Of a stretch of 64,000 nt of DNA, positions 33,722-42,277 are shown in pieces. The stretch is from Candidatus Melainabacteria bacterium. Its GTDB lineage: Bacteria; Cyanobacteriota; Vampirovibrionia; Obscuribacterales; Obscuribacteraceae. The translations under genes and the position numbers were made by a program. The notes under the pieces were generated by a model that had not been told where the DNA came from, did no database searches, and saw only the letters and a program-made list of their open reading frames with translations. The stretch's first letter is position 1. The number at the start of each line of letters is the position of its first letter. The stretch spans positions 62,001 through 126,000 of the forward strand of contig JAFKGK010000007.1 in the NCBI GenBank assembly GCA_017307165.1. The letters run 5' to 3'.

Positions 33722-35538
33722 TTTTGTTTGTCGAGATCGTTTGCCTTGTTTAGCAAGCGCTCGGCTTCTTTTGTATCGCCCATCTGCTTGAGCACATCGG
33801 CGAGTTGCTTGTAGGGGCCGGGCAACGAAGGCGCGAGGATCGTGATCTCACGCAGCACTGACGCGGCTTCGGGGAGGTTTTTGTCGGCGACAAATTTGTC
33901 GGCATCTTTTTGTAGGGGCTGGATGCGCGCAAGGTTGATCTGTCTCAATTGCGAGTCGGCATCAGCTATGCCAAGGCCAGCGGCCTGTCGGTAGTCGGTG
34001 GCGGCGTCGTCCAGATTGCCTTTCTTTTCCTGGATCGCGCCTTTAAATTGCCAGGCCTTGCCTTCGCGAGGATTGGTCGCGAGTATCTTGTCGGCTTCTT
34101 GGTCTGCCTCGTCCAGCTTGCCATCACGCAAGAGACCCTCGACCTTGCTCAAGGCTGCAGCACTGGCTGCACTGGCGTCTGGGGTCTTGGTCGCGCCTGC
34201 ACCGGTGCCAGTCGCAGCCCCGGCCCCAGTAAGATTGGCCGATGCGATGGGCTTGCCATCCGCACCGACAGCTGGCTTGCCATCAGGCGTGGTCGGAGGT
34301 GCCTGACCAGTCAAACGGGCAAGCGAGGCCTGTATCTCTGGATTGGCGTATTTGTTGATCGAGAGGGCTTTTTGCAAGAGGGCGACGGCTTCGCCGGTCT
34401 CTCCCAATTTTTCTTTGCCGCGTGCTACCAGATAGAGGATCTCGGTGTCCTCTGGATTTTTTTTGAGCTCGGCCTCCAGTTTTTGTACCGAGTCAGCGAC
34501 CCGCGTGATCGGCACGATGGCCGAAGAGACTACGTTTTGGTGATAGACCCGACGAGCCTTGGCCAGCATGGCATTGGCGGGATCGAGCTTCCAGGCTTTT
34601 TCGTAGTTGGCCTTGGCGCGATCAAAGTCTCCAGACAAAACATAGCCGCCACCCAGGGTCAGGTAGTTGTTAAATGTAGGAGAGATCGAGATCGCCTCCA
34701 GCGTGACCTCGATCAGGCCGCGCACGGCCTGCATGTTGTTGGGAGCGATGGTGGCCGCGCGACGATACTCGACTGCGGAGTTGTTGAGGCGCTTTACGTA
34801 TTTGGTGCGATCGGCGTAGTTTTTTGCCTTGTAGGCAAAATCCTTGAGCGTGTCGGCTATCAGGAGATGGCACTCGACGAGCTGATCTTGCTCGTTTTCG
34901 CCCCAGCTTTTGCGGACGGCCGTGAGGAGCTCCTTGTAGCCAGAGACTATGTCCTGGTCTCGATTGCCACGCAAGAGGCAGCGTCCCAGGCGAAAATATG
35001 CGGGGCCGCTGTTTTCCTGGAGCTTGGTGCATTTGCGGTATTCGACTACTGCTTCGGTAAAGTGACCTGGCGTGCGTTCGGCGCTTTCCGCCAGACTCTG
35101 TCTATAGCCAGGATCGCCAGCCGACTTGCCCAGGGCCTGCAAGCATCTATCCAGACTGTAGTCGGCCTGGCCGTTGTTTGGATCTACATAGAGTGCGCTG
35201 CGATAGTGCTGGATCGCGGCCGTGTAGTTTTTTTTGCCTGCCAGAATGTCCGCATATCTAAGGTGAGCGGAGGACAGGTTGCGACGAAACATCTCGACGT
35301 CCGGAGCACCGTCCAGGGCTATCTCGTGCTCCTGGATGGCTTGATCCCAGAGCCCCTTGCTCCCCAATTCGACGGCGCGATTGTTGTGCTCGATCGGTGT
35401 GGTCGGATTGGGCGTGGTCAGATAGACGCTGCCGCCACCTCTAGCAGCTGGCTTTGCCAGGGCTTGAGGTCCGATACCCATGAGCAATAGCGAACAAGGC
35501 ATGGTCGCAGCAATAAAGAGAGCTAGTGATGGCCTCAA
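33718..35538 (-). CDS. TPR-repeat protein, exported (first gene of operon)
   Basis: A 606-aa protein with a signal peptide (residues 1-28, ALA cleavage). It has TPR repeats at about 48-400 and a Gly/Ala-rich linker around 415-450 (LTGAGAATGTGAGATKTPDA). More TPRs fill the C-terminus (ASVLREITILAPSLPGPYKQ, AERLLNKANDLDKQ). It starts with TTG (35538), eight nt after AAGGA on the minus strand. It opens the seven-gene operon ending in ubiX-rimM and diverges from the T4SS-like cluster. Confidence 0.8.
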   Translation of the reverse strand: MRPSLALFIAATMPCSLLLMGIGPQALAKPAARGGGSVYLTTPNPTTPIEHNNRAVELGSKGLWDQAIQEHEIALDGAPDVEMFRRNLSSAHLRYADILAGKKNYTAAIQHYRSALYVDPNNGQADYSLDRCLQALGKSAGDPGYRQSLAESAERTPGHFTEAVVEYRKCTKLQENSGPAYFRLGRCLLRGNRDQDIVSGYKELLTAVRKSWGENEQDQLVECHLLIADTLKDFAYKAKNYADRTKYVKRLNNSAVEYRRAATIAPNNMQAVRGLIEVTLEAISISPTFNNYLTLGGGYVLSGDFDRAKANYEKAWKLDPANAMLAKARRVYHQNVVSSAIVPITRVADSVQKLEAELKKNPEDTEILYLVARGKEKLGETGEAVALLQKALSINKYANPEIQASLARLTGQAPPTTPDGKPAVGADGKPIASANLTGAGAATGTGAGATKTPDASAASAAALSKVEGLLRDGKLDEADQEADKILATNPREGKAWQFKGAIQEKKGNLDDAATDYRQAAGLGIADADSQLRQINLARIQPLQKDADKFVADKNLPEAASVLREITILAPSLPGPYKQLADVLKQMGDTKEAERLLNKANDLDKQK

Positions 35539-35816
35539 AAAATGGATCCTTATATTTATGAGAGCAGTGCGCCCGTCTGATAAAAAAGCCGATAAAGGCT
35601 CTGCGAGCGGATCTAGGCTGTAGTCCGGAGATTACATAATTTGTAATACCCATTCTAGCGACGATACAAAATCACGCTTGGTCAAATCTCAGATTTTTCA
35701 CATATTTGGATTAAATGGGAGATCCACCATTGGCCCACAATGTTGTCTAGATTACATTTTGTCTGAGACAAGGTTAATTTTATGTTGACAAGGGGGCTCA
35801 AATCAATGAGAATGGG

Positions 35817-35850
35817 GCGCTAAGCAAAAATATGCGCTAAGCAAAAATAT
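35817..35850. repeat. Tandem direct repeat, 2 x 17 bp
   Basis: GCGCTAAGCAAAAATAT occurs twice head to tail (35817-35833 and 35834-35850), followed by GCGTTTCGC. It begins four bases after the candidate -10 at 35808-35813. Two adjacent copies at a near 1.6-turn spacing could bind a regulator or be a slippage product. Confidence 0.6.
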
Positions 35851-36000
35851 GCGTTTCGCAATATCGCTCTGATGGCCTTCCAGCCTGATGGAGCTTACCA
35901 ATCAGTCCGATTTACTACCAATTGCATAGAGATAGCCGAGGCGAGACCTTCTAAAACCGCATACAATTCAGTTGTCAAGCCCGTTGTGAGTCCTAATATT

Positions 36001-36029
36001 TTCTCATCGACGCTTTCTTACTATATAAA
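36001..36029 (+). promoter_or_regulatory. Candidate sigma70-type promoter for the T4SS-like cluster
   Basis: TTCTCA (4 of 6) at 36001-36006, 17-nt spacer, TATAAA at 36024-36029. It would give a leader of about 42 nt to the GTG at 36078. An alternative lies just upstream (TTGTCA at 35972). Sequence match only. Confidence 0.35.
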
Positions 36030-36077
36030 ACGGGCATGAAATAAGCGAAACCCAATTGTCCCCCGGAGGGATGAGTC

Positions 36078-36965
36078 GTGCACACCCCAAACCAAAGTGA
36101 CAGCCAGAGAGTCTTTTGCGCTAGCAAATCGACTGTAAGCAGCCTGTCTATGACTGTGACATTATTGGTCGCTGGCCTCTTGGCTTCTTCTGCTGTGCCG
36201 GCTTATGCCCAGTTGCCTCCAGTCAATATGGGCAAATTTATCCATCAACCAGGTGACAACCAGTATTCTTCGCAGACTCAGCAAGCACGGCATGGTGCTC
36301 CTGGGGCAGGTGCGCCTGTCATCCAGCAGCCGATGGTGCAGATGAGGCCAATGGCTCGCACACAACCCAAGGCTGATATCTCGCTCGATCCTGTTGTTTG
36401 TGACGAACCAGTTCCCAAGTCCAATTTTCCTCCGCTGCCTGACAGGCTTGATCTGCCTGGCATGATCGCAAGTACCAGTGGAGCCTCCAGCAGCCGACCC
36501 GGCGGTGGAGGCTTTAGCTCTACTTATGGCGGAGGCTCCAGTGGCATCACCATAGGCAGCCCAACTGGTGGACCGATCAAAGTCGAGACCCATCAAAACT
36601 ACCAGCACGTAACACCAGGAGCTTTTGCTCCTCCGCGCACCTTTGGCAAAAAGCAAGACGCAAGCTCCAGTGGTGATGTTTACTCTAGTGGTGATGGCTC
36701 GGCCATGAGCGATACCCAGCGTCAGCTCAAGCAGCTTGGACGTGAGCCTGGTCTAGCTAAGACTGAGGCCGCAGCTCCCGAAGCTCCCCAGGCAGTTCAG
36801 GTCAACCAGTCGAGTACACAGGATCTGTCTTTGCCCGATGATGAGTACAAAAATCGGGGATCTGCCCGCTCCCAGAGTCAGGCTGGTAAGGTCCTCAAAA
36901 ATGTCACACGTAGAGCTGGTAGTCGCATGATGAACCAGATCTATCGAATGCCCATGGGTTTTTGA
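36078..36965 (+). CDS. Hypothetical secreted protein, first gene of the T4SS-like cluster
   Basis: A 295-aa protein starting with GTG at 36078, seven nt after GGAGGG. The ATG at 36071 is out of frame and stops quickly. The signal sequence is long (hydrophobic core residues 25-40, cleavage near AYA-QLPP). The mature chain is low-complexity with Gly/Ser-rich (SSRPGGGGFSSTYGGGSSG) and Gln/Pro segments, and a basic C-terminus (KNVTRRAGSRMMNQIYRM). No family is recognised. It begins the rightward series leading to VirB6/VirB4-like genes. Confidence 0.7.
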   Translation: MHTPNQSDSQRVFCASKSTVSSLSMTVTLLVAGLLASSAVPAYAQLPPVNMGKFIHQPGDNQYSSQTQQARHGAPGAGAPVIQQPMVQMRPMARTQPKADISLDPVVCDEPVPKSNFPPLPDRLDLPGMIASTSGASSSRPGGGGFSSTYGGGSSGITIGSPTGGPIKVETHQNYQHVTPGAFAPPRTFGKKQDASSSGDVYSSGDGSAMSDTQRQLKQLGREPGLAKTEAAAPEAPQAVQVNQSSTQDLSLPDDEYKNRGSARSQSQAGKVLKNVTRRAGSRMMNQIYRMPMGF

Positions 36966-37033
36966 TTTTGGTTGATAAGGCAATGGCGCTTGTAAATGGC
37001 GTTTCAAAAATGGCGCGTAAAGAGGGAAATAAA

Positions 37034-37642
37034 ATGTGTACTAATCACAAAATATATCTGGCTTCTTTTTTGAGCATTTGTGCTTTTGCGGTCCAGGCTG
37101 GTTTTAGCGAGGCCAAGGCCCAGTCGGTCAATATTAAGCGCGGGCAATTGCAGCAAGCAGGCTGGTACAAGTCAAATCTCCAGGTGCAGATCGTCGACGA
37201 TGGTCCTATCGTCAATGACATGAGGCGTGCACCGGCGCAAGACCGCGGATTTGAGATCCCGATCGGCGCTCCCACAGGCGGCAATCGCATCCCCGAAGGT
37301 GGTATCCCCCTCGGCTCAGGACCAGCAGCCGTGCGTATGGCTCCCAATACCTTGCCGACTGCAGGATTTGGTTCCAATATCCCGGCTCGCGGCATTATGG
37401 CTCCCAACAACCTACAGCAAGCCAAGATGGGTGGTCTGGGCGACAAGTACGCCCAACAACAAAAATCAGCCAGCACCAATACCAGTGCACGTCCTTTGCT
37501 CGGCAAGCCTACTGCCGCTGCCAGAGCAGTACCTGCCGCAGGTCCTGCCAGCTATAGCAACAGCTACGGCGGCGGTGGTGCAGCGGTTGGAACGGGTGGC
37601 GGTTCCAGCAGTAGCGTCCGAGGCAAATTGCTAGGCAAGTAA
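37034..37642 (+). CDS. Hypothetical secreted protein
   Basis: A 202-aa protein from MCTNHKIY at 37034, behind GAGGG; the open frame starts 24 codons earlier but without an RBS. It has a signal peptide (residues 5-28, cleavage after AKA). The mature part has polar loops ending in a Gly/Ser/Tyr-rich tail (SYSNSYGGGGAAVGTGGG). Composition and position resemble the preceding secreted protein, suggesting related surface or periplasmic roles. No family is recognised. Confidence 0.65.
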   Translation: MCTNHKIYLASFLSICAFAVQAGFSEAKAQSVNIKRGQLQQAGWYKSNLQVQIVDDGPIVNDMRRAPAQDRGFEIPIGAPTGGNRIPEGGIPLGSGPAAVRMAPNTLPTAGFGSNIPARGIMAPNNLQQAKMGGLGDKYAQQQKSASTNTSARPLLGKPTAAARAVPAAGPASYSNSYGGGGAAVGTGGGSSSSVRGKLLGK

Positions 37643-37671
37643 TCACAATTTTGGAGTTTGATCAAAACAAA

Positions 37672-39717
37672 ATGCGTTCTGGGATACTACCACTGATGGC
37701 TCTTTCCACCCTGTTGCTTACTGGGTGCAATCCTTTTGGTGGTGGTAGCTCCAGCTCGGACAACAAGACCGGTAGTAGCGTATCCGGTGGCATCCTGGGG
37801 CAGATGCGACCAAAGATAGACCCTCGATATGTTCAAAAAGCCAAGCAAGCCGATCTCGAGACATTGCAGCGGCAATATGCTATGCAAGAGGGCAATCCTC
37901 AGCAAGCCAATGGCTCCAACGTGGATGGCTTTGGCCGACTCTTGCCGCAAGTCTCGATGAATCCCATTTCCGGTAGTGCCTTTGGTGGGATGTTTGGCTC
38001 TTCGGCTAATGCGGCCACGAGCAATAACGGACAGCATGTCCCCGTTGATCAATCGCGCAATAGCACTGCAAGCATACTTGGTGGCTTCAACAACAATGGT
38101 GGAGCTGCCGATGCCAATGCCAACAATAACAATGCAGGCAACAGCCCCAATCTCATCGCTGCTTTGCCCGGCAATACGACCGAGATTGCCACTTATGGCA
38201 GCTCTTACGGTGGTGGCACCGTGCCTCCTCCACCTCCCGGCTCGCTCATGGCTGCGCCACCGCCAGCGGTGACATTGTCTACGCAAGCGCAGATGGGTGA
38301 TCCTGGCGCGGCAATGTACGCGAGCCCTTATGCCAATCCTTACGCCAACCCTTATGCCAATCCCTACCTCAATCCTTATGCTGCCATGCCATATCAAGGC
38401 TATCCAGCGCAGATGCCCGGCGTTCCTCAACCCGAGGCACGTCCTGCCGGTCTGTTTGGCTCTGGTCAAGGTAATGCGCCCAGACCCCAAGCCGAGCCCG
38501 ACAAAAAAAAATCAACTTTTGTGCCCATCACTCCGACTGGTATGGAGTCTCGTTCTCCTTACAAGCAGCGCGATGATCTCAAAATACTATGGAAAGGTGC
38601 TCTCAGTACCAATCAAATGCAAGGCATCCTGAGCCGCGATGCTCATGCCGCCGAGGTGCTCAGTAAGCTGGAGATCGGCCTGCCATCGGATTCTTCAAAG
38701 GGTAGTTTTAGCGTCGGGCAGAGACAGATAGATACTATCTTTAAACCGGTTGCTTTGGACAAGCGCTCAGCTCCAGGCGTCAAGCGCGTTCAGGCTGATC
38801 TGGCTCAGGCTTATTATCGTTACTTGTACACTTACAACAAGTATTCACTGGCTCAGCAGACTTATGCAGCTCGCAAACAAGAAGTAGAGATCGCCACCAG
38901 CGATGTCGAGCGTCAGAGAGGAGCTGCAGACCTGGCGCAGAGCCAAAATGATGCAGAGTCTAGCAAAGAGGACATGAAATCAGCCCAGCAAGAGCTTGCT
39001 GCTGTCGCTGGAGCGCAAGCGGCTCGCTCCATCATCTCCAAGGTCTCTGGTATTGCTCCGTCGATCGAGTCGCTCGCACAAGCCGAGCCTCAAGCAGCTC
39101 CAAAAGAAGAAAAGGCTGGCGGCTTTGGTTTCAATTTTGGCCTGGGTGGCTTGTTTGGTGGCGGCAAAAAAGCCGAAAGCGAGAACGCTGGATTGACTGC
39201 TTCAGCCGCAAGAGCTCTGGTACAGCCACAAGAAGCACCCAAAGCCGATAAAAAGGGCAAGGACAAGCCCGGCAAAGCTGACAAAGACAGCAAAGATAAC
39301 AAAAAAACAGCCAAGCCAACCAAGCCAGCCAAAAATGAATCTAAGGCAGAAGCCGACAAATCCGAAGGCGATCTAGCTCCTGCCCCTGCCCGCTTAGAGG
39401 CTTCAAGCCCCAAAGCCGAGTCTTCCGGGCTTTCTTTTGAGCTCAAAAACGTCAATCTGACTGCTCGCAAATGCGTACTTGCTGTTGCCATCAAAAACAA
39501 TGGCTCATCTGACTTCTCTTTCACCAATGATTCTTTCACTGTCATGGAAAACAATCAAAAGTTAGCAGAAGCAGCCATGAGAGCTGATTTTGACACGACA
39601 TTGGTGCAGCCCAACCAAGAGGTCAAAGGTACGATCACAATCTTTGGTAGGCCCTGGAATGACAAGATGACTGTCTCGCTATCCGAAGGAGGCAAGTTCC
39701 TGCAGATGAGACGATGA
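37672..39717 (+). CDS. Large lipoprotein of the T4SS-like cluster
   Basis: A 681-aa lipoprotein: MRSGILPLMALSTLLLTGC gives a lipobox LTGC with lipidated Cys19 and no Asp at +2 (outer-membrane sorting expected). It continues with an Asn/Gly-rich segment, a NPYA repeat (ANPYANPYANPYLNPYA, near 38330-38385), a helical region with coiled-coil character (about residues 365-460) and a Lys/Ala-rich linker. A C-terminal beta-sandwich-like domain (residues 575-681; LTARKCVLAVAIKNNGSSDF) resembles DUF4352-type domains. A TTG at 37651 behind no better RBS is an alternative start. VirB7-like placement is possible, unproven. Confidence 0.7.
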   Translation: MRSGILPLMALSTLLLTGCNPFGGGSSSSDNKTGSSVSGGILGQMRPKIDPRYVQKAKQADLETLQRQYAMQEGNPQQANGSNVDGFGRLLPQVSMNPISGSAFGGMFGSSANAATSNNGQHVPVDQSRNSTASILGGFNNNGGAADANANNNNAGNSPNLIAALPGNTTEIATYGSSYGGGTVPPPPPGSLMAAPPPAVTLSTQAQMGDPGAAMYASPYANPYANPYANPYLNPYAAMPYQGYPAQMPGVPQPEARPAGLFGSGQGNAPRPQAEPDKKKSTFVPITPTGMESRSPYKQRDDLKILWKGALSTNQMQGILSRDAHAAEVLSKLEIGLPSDSSKGSFSVGQRQIDTIFKPVALDKRSAPGVKRVQADLAQAYYRYLYTYNKYSLAQQTYAARKQEVEIATSDVERQRGAADLAQSQNDAESSKEDMKSAQQELAAVAGAQAARSIISKVSGIAPSIESLAQAEPQAAPKEEKAGGFGFNFGLGGLFGGGKKAESENAGLTASAARALVQPQEAPKADKKGKDKPGKADKDSKDNKKTAKPTKPAKNESKAEADKSEGDLAPAPARLEASSPKAESSGLSFELKNVNLTARKCVLAVAIKNNGSSDFSFTNDSFTVMENNQKLAEAAMRADFDTTLVQPNQEVKGTITIFGRPWNDKMTVSLSEGGKFLQMRR

Positions 39718-39802
39718 GTCTCGCCAATCACGTGAGAGCGACACTTTCTCAAAATTTTCTTTTGCGCCGTTACTATTTTTTTTGTTCAGAGAGATACGAC
39801 AG

Positions 39803-42277
39803 ATGACAGCCAGAGCGACTAGCAAAAATAAAATAGATCTCCTGCGTTTTATCTTGGTCGCTCTTCTGGCCATGGTTGTTCCCGCTTTTTGCCAGCAGGC
39901 TGCTTTTGCGCAACGAGTCGCGGCCGGTACTACGAGTCAGGGCACAGACGTTAACGGTGGCGGCAACTTTGATATACGCCAAAACTACTTTAAGCGTTAT
40001 CCTTTTGCGTCTGCTTTTTGGAATGCGGACGCTCGCGAAAAATACAACAACACCAATCTCGACCAGGCAGTAGCTGGCCGTGCTCACACCTATCAAGCCT
40101 TTGCTCCTGTCTGCAAAAACTGCGATGCCGGCTACGGTATCGCTTACATGCAGCCACCAGGCATGATAGCCAATTCGACTCCAGCGGGCCGTCGTGATGA
40201 CGAGCTATTTAACAACACTCTGACTACCTTTGGTCTGCCGATGTCCGATACCCAGTATCAGATGATCTCGCGCGAAAACAACCAAAGAATGCTCGAATTA
40301 GCAGGCGACCCCGAGCGTATGATGTGGACGGCTACTGCAACAGCGCAGCAACAAGCCTCCGCTGCTTCTAACAGCCTTGCCGGTGTAGCCGAGCAGAGCT
40401 TTGGTACTGCCATCGATCGCATCATCAACGCAGACGGTACCGGTACCCTGATCAACGTAGCCAACGAAGGCTCCGTGACTGGACTTTCCTTCAGCCCTGG
40501 AGCTGCCGACCGTGCTGTCGGTCAGGCTATCTACATGGTCCAGAGGATGTACAAGCAGGTCTTTATCCCGATTGCTGTACTCTTTTTACTGCCTGGCGCT
40601 ATCATCACTCACGCTGTCGGTATTGTCAGGCGGGGTTTTGCCATTGGTGGCCCAGAGACTCAAAACCCCTTTGATGGCATCATGCGCGCCATAGTCGCTG
40701 TCTTTCTCATCCCTGGGACCCAGGTCATCGTCAGTTGGTCGATCGACGCAGGCAATAGTATGACCTACTCAGTGCGGGACTGGGTAGACGCTCGCGCCAT
40801 TGCTGACTGGGCGCATCAATTGAGCTTTAATACCAGTCTCAAAGACAATGCCATGCTGCCCCCGCGGCCCCAGCCCGGTGCGAGCAGCGGCAATGCTAAT
40901 TCATCTAAAGCCGGTGGCGTGGCAGGTAGCTTTTTTGCCTCTCTCGGGCCTATCGGCAATCTCATCAACCAAGCTCTCGGAGGCCTTGGTCTGTCTATCA
41001 CTGGTGAAGGTCTGGCCGTACAACAGCCCGAGACCAATACAGTGCAAGAGCGGCAGGCATTTTTGTCGATCATGATGCAGTCAGGCTTCAACGCCATGAT
41101 GTTTTTGGCTTCCCTGACTCTTACAGTGCTCGGTGCTTTTCAGCTCGTACTCATGTGCTATCTCTTTTTGCTCGGACCTCTCGCTGCGGCTTTCTACTGC
41201 TGGCCCCAGATAGGCATGGCTTCGGTTATGGGTTCTACATCGTGGTTTAGAGGCATTTTTGGTAGCTGGGTAGTGGGCGTCATCCACCTGTCTCTCTGGA
41301 GGTTTTTGTGGATGGTAGTCCTGGCAGTCATGACTCAGAGACTAATATATGTCGGGGGCAGCACTGGTGATTTGCAATGGGAAGTAGCCATGTTTACCTG
41401 CTTTATGGGTATCTTGCTCTACGCTCCATCCAGCTTTTTCGATTTTTCGCCCAATGGTGCGTTTGGTCAAGCCAGCCAGCTCAACGAGCAGTTTAACAAG
41501 CCCAAGGGCGGTGGTGGCGGCGGCGGTAGCAAGGGCGGCAGTGACAGCCCTGGTACCAGCGGCAATTCTGACGATAAGCCGCAATCTCTACCCAATGCCG
41601 ATCCAAATCAGCAACAAAACCAACAACAGCAAAACACTGCTTCGAGCAGTGGTCCTGATGATGGTGGCAATGACAAGGGAGCCGGCAAAAATGATGCTCT
41701 GCAGGGTGGCGACAAGGCCGGCAGTGCAAGTCCAGAAGCCAAGGATAAAGATGGTGGCACGGGCGGCAAGACTGATGTCGGCGGTCTGCCTCCATCGGCA
41801 GGCGGTGGTGGCACCAGCGGTGGTCAGGGCCAAGGCGGCAATGCCGGTGGCATTCCAGGAGCAGGTCCTGGTGGAGTTACTCAAGGCATGGCTGCCGGAG
41901 CTCAAGGCACTGCCGGGGCCGGTGTTGGAGCTGGTCAGGGCAATGGTGGCAATGGCAGCAAGATGGCCAGCGGCATGCCTCCGATCAGTCTCAACGGCGC
42001 CGGTGGCGGTGGCGACGAAGGTGGCGGCGGTGGAGGCGGCTCCAAGGTCAAGACCAATCCCAATGCCAGCCAGGCACAAGTCAACAATGGACAAAACGAT
42101 GCTCAAAAGGTAGTGGCAAGCGTGCCCCAATCTGGTGGCGGCGGTAACAAGGGTGGCGGCGGCGAGGGCGGCGGTCAGTCGATCAGCGCCCAGGCCAGTG
42201 CCCAGATCAATACGCAAGCTGGCAATGCCAACCAGGGCGACCTACCACCATCCGCCGAAAATAAAGGAGGCAAATAA
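39803..42277 (+). CDS. VirB6/TrbL-like polytopic membrane protein with Gly-rich tail (paralogue 1)
   Basis: An 824-aa protein: signal peptide (residues 12-36), periplasmic N-domain and about five or six TM helices (IPIAVLFLLPGAI, IMRAIVAVFLIPGT, MFLASLTLTVLGAFQLVLMC, GVIHLSLWRFLWMVVLAVM). A Gly/Gln/Ser-rich low-complexity tail runs from about residue 566. The family-specific segments FGLPMSDTQYQ and DPERMMWTATATA recur in the next gene. The topology and VirB4/PrgI-like neighbours suggest a VirB6/TrbL-type inner-membrane channel component. Start at 39803 chosen by GAGAG spacing; TTG at 39782 is possible. Confidence 0.65.
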   Translation: MTARATSKNKIDLLRFILVALLAMVVPAFCQQAAFAQRVAAGTTSQGTDVNGGGNFDIRQNYFKRYPFASAFWNADAREKYNNTNLDQAVAGRAHTYQAFAPVCKNCDAGYGIAYMQPPGMIANSTPAGRRDDELFNNTLTTFGLPMSDTQYQMISRENNQRMLELAGDPERMMWTATATAQQQASAASNSLAGVAEQSFGTAIDRIINADGTGTLINVANEGSVTGLSFSPGAADRAVGQAIYMVQRMYKQVFIPIAVLFLLPGAIITHAVGIVRRGFAIGGPETQNPFDGIMRAIVAVFLIPGTQVIVSWSIDAGNSMTYSVRDWVDARAIADWAHQLSFNTSLKDNAMLPPRPQPGASSGNANSSKAGGVAGSFFASLGPIGNLINQALGGLGLSITGEGLAVQQPETNTVQERQAFLSIMMQSGFNAMMFLASLTLTVLGAFQLVLMCYLFLLGPLAAAFYCWPQIGMASVMGSTSWFRGIFGSWVVGVIHLSLWRFLWMVVLAVMTQRLIYVGGSTGDLQWEVAMFTCFMGILLYAPSSFFDFSPNGAFGQASQLNEQFNKPKGGGGGGGSKGGSDSPGTSGNSDDKPQSLPNADPNQQQNQQQQNTASSSGPDDGGNDKGAGKNDALQGGDKAGSASPEAKDKDGGTGGKTDVGGLPPSAGGGGTSGGQGQGGNAGGIPGAGPGGVTQGMAAGAQGTAGAGVGAGQGNGGNGSKMASGMPPISLNGAGGGGDEGGGGGGGSKVKTNPNASQAQVNNGQNDAQKVVASVPQSGGGGNKGGGGEGGGQSISAQASAQINTQAGNANQGDLPPSAENKGGK

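Larger units (their letters stand above)
35539..36077. other. Divergent control region between the TPR operon and the T4SS-like cluster
   Basis: 539 bp without genes, AT-rich for this neighbourhood. It contains a tandem 17-bp repeat (35817-35850) and candidate rightward promoters at 35785-35813 (TTGACA, 17 nt, GAGAAT) and 36001-36029. Leftward promoter elements for the TPR operon must lie near 35600-35700; a TGTAAT-like -10 at 35631-35636 lacks a good -35. Confidence 0.5.

Noticed and set aside
33949-35490. Long plus-strand open frame (513 codons) opposite the first TPR gene
   Set aside because: It is antisense to a clear TPR protein with signal peptide; its translation lacks any domain and follows the codon bias of the opposite strand.
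41588-42217. Open frames opposite and within the Gly-rich tails
   Set aside because: Low-complexity GC-rich coding regions keep several frames open; the sense frame has RBS, TM core and paralogy.
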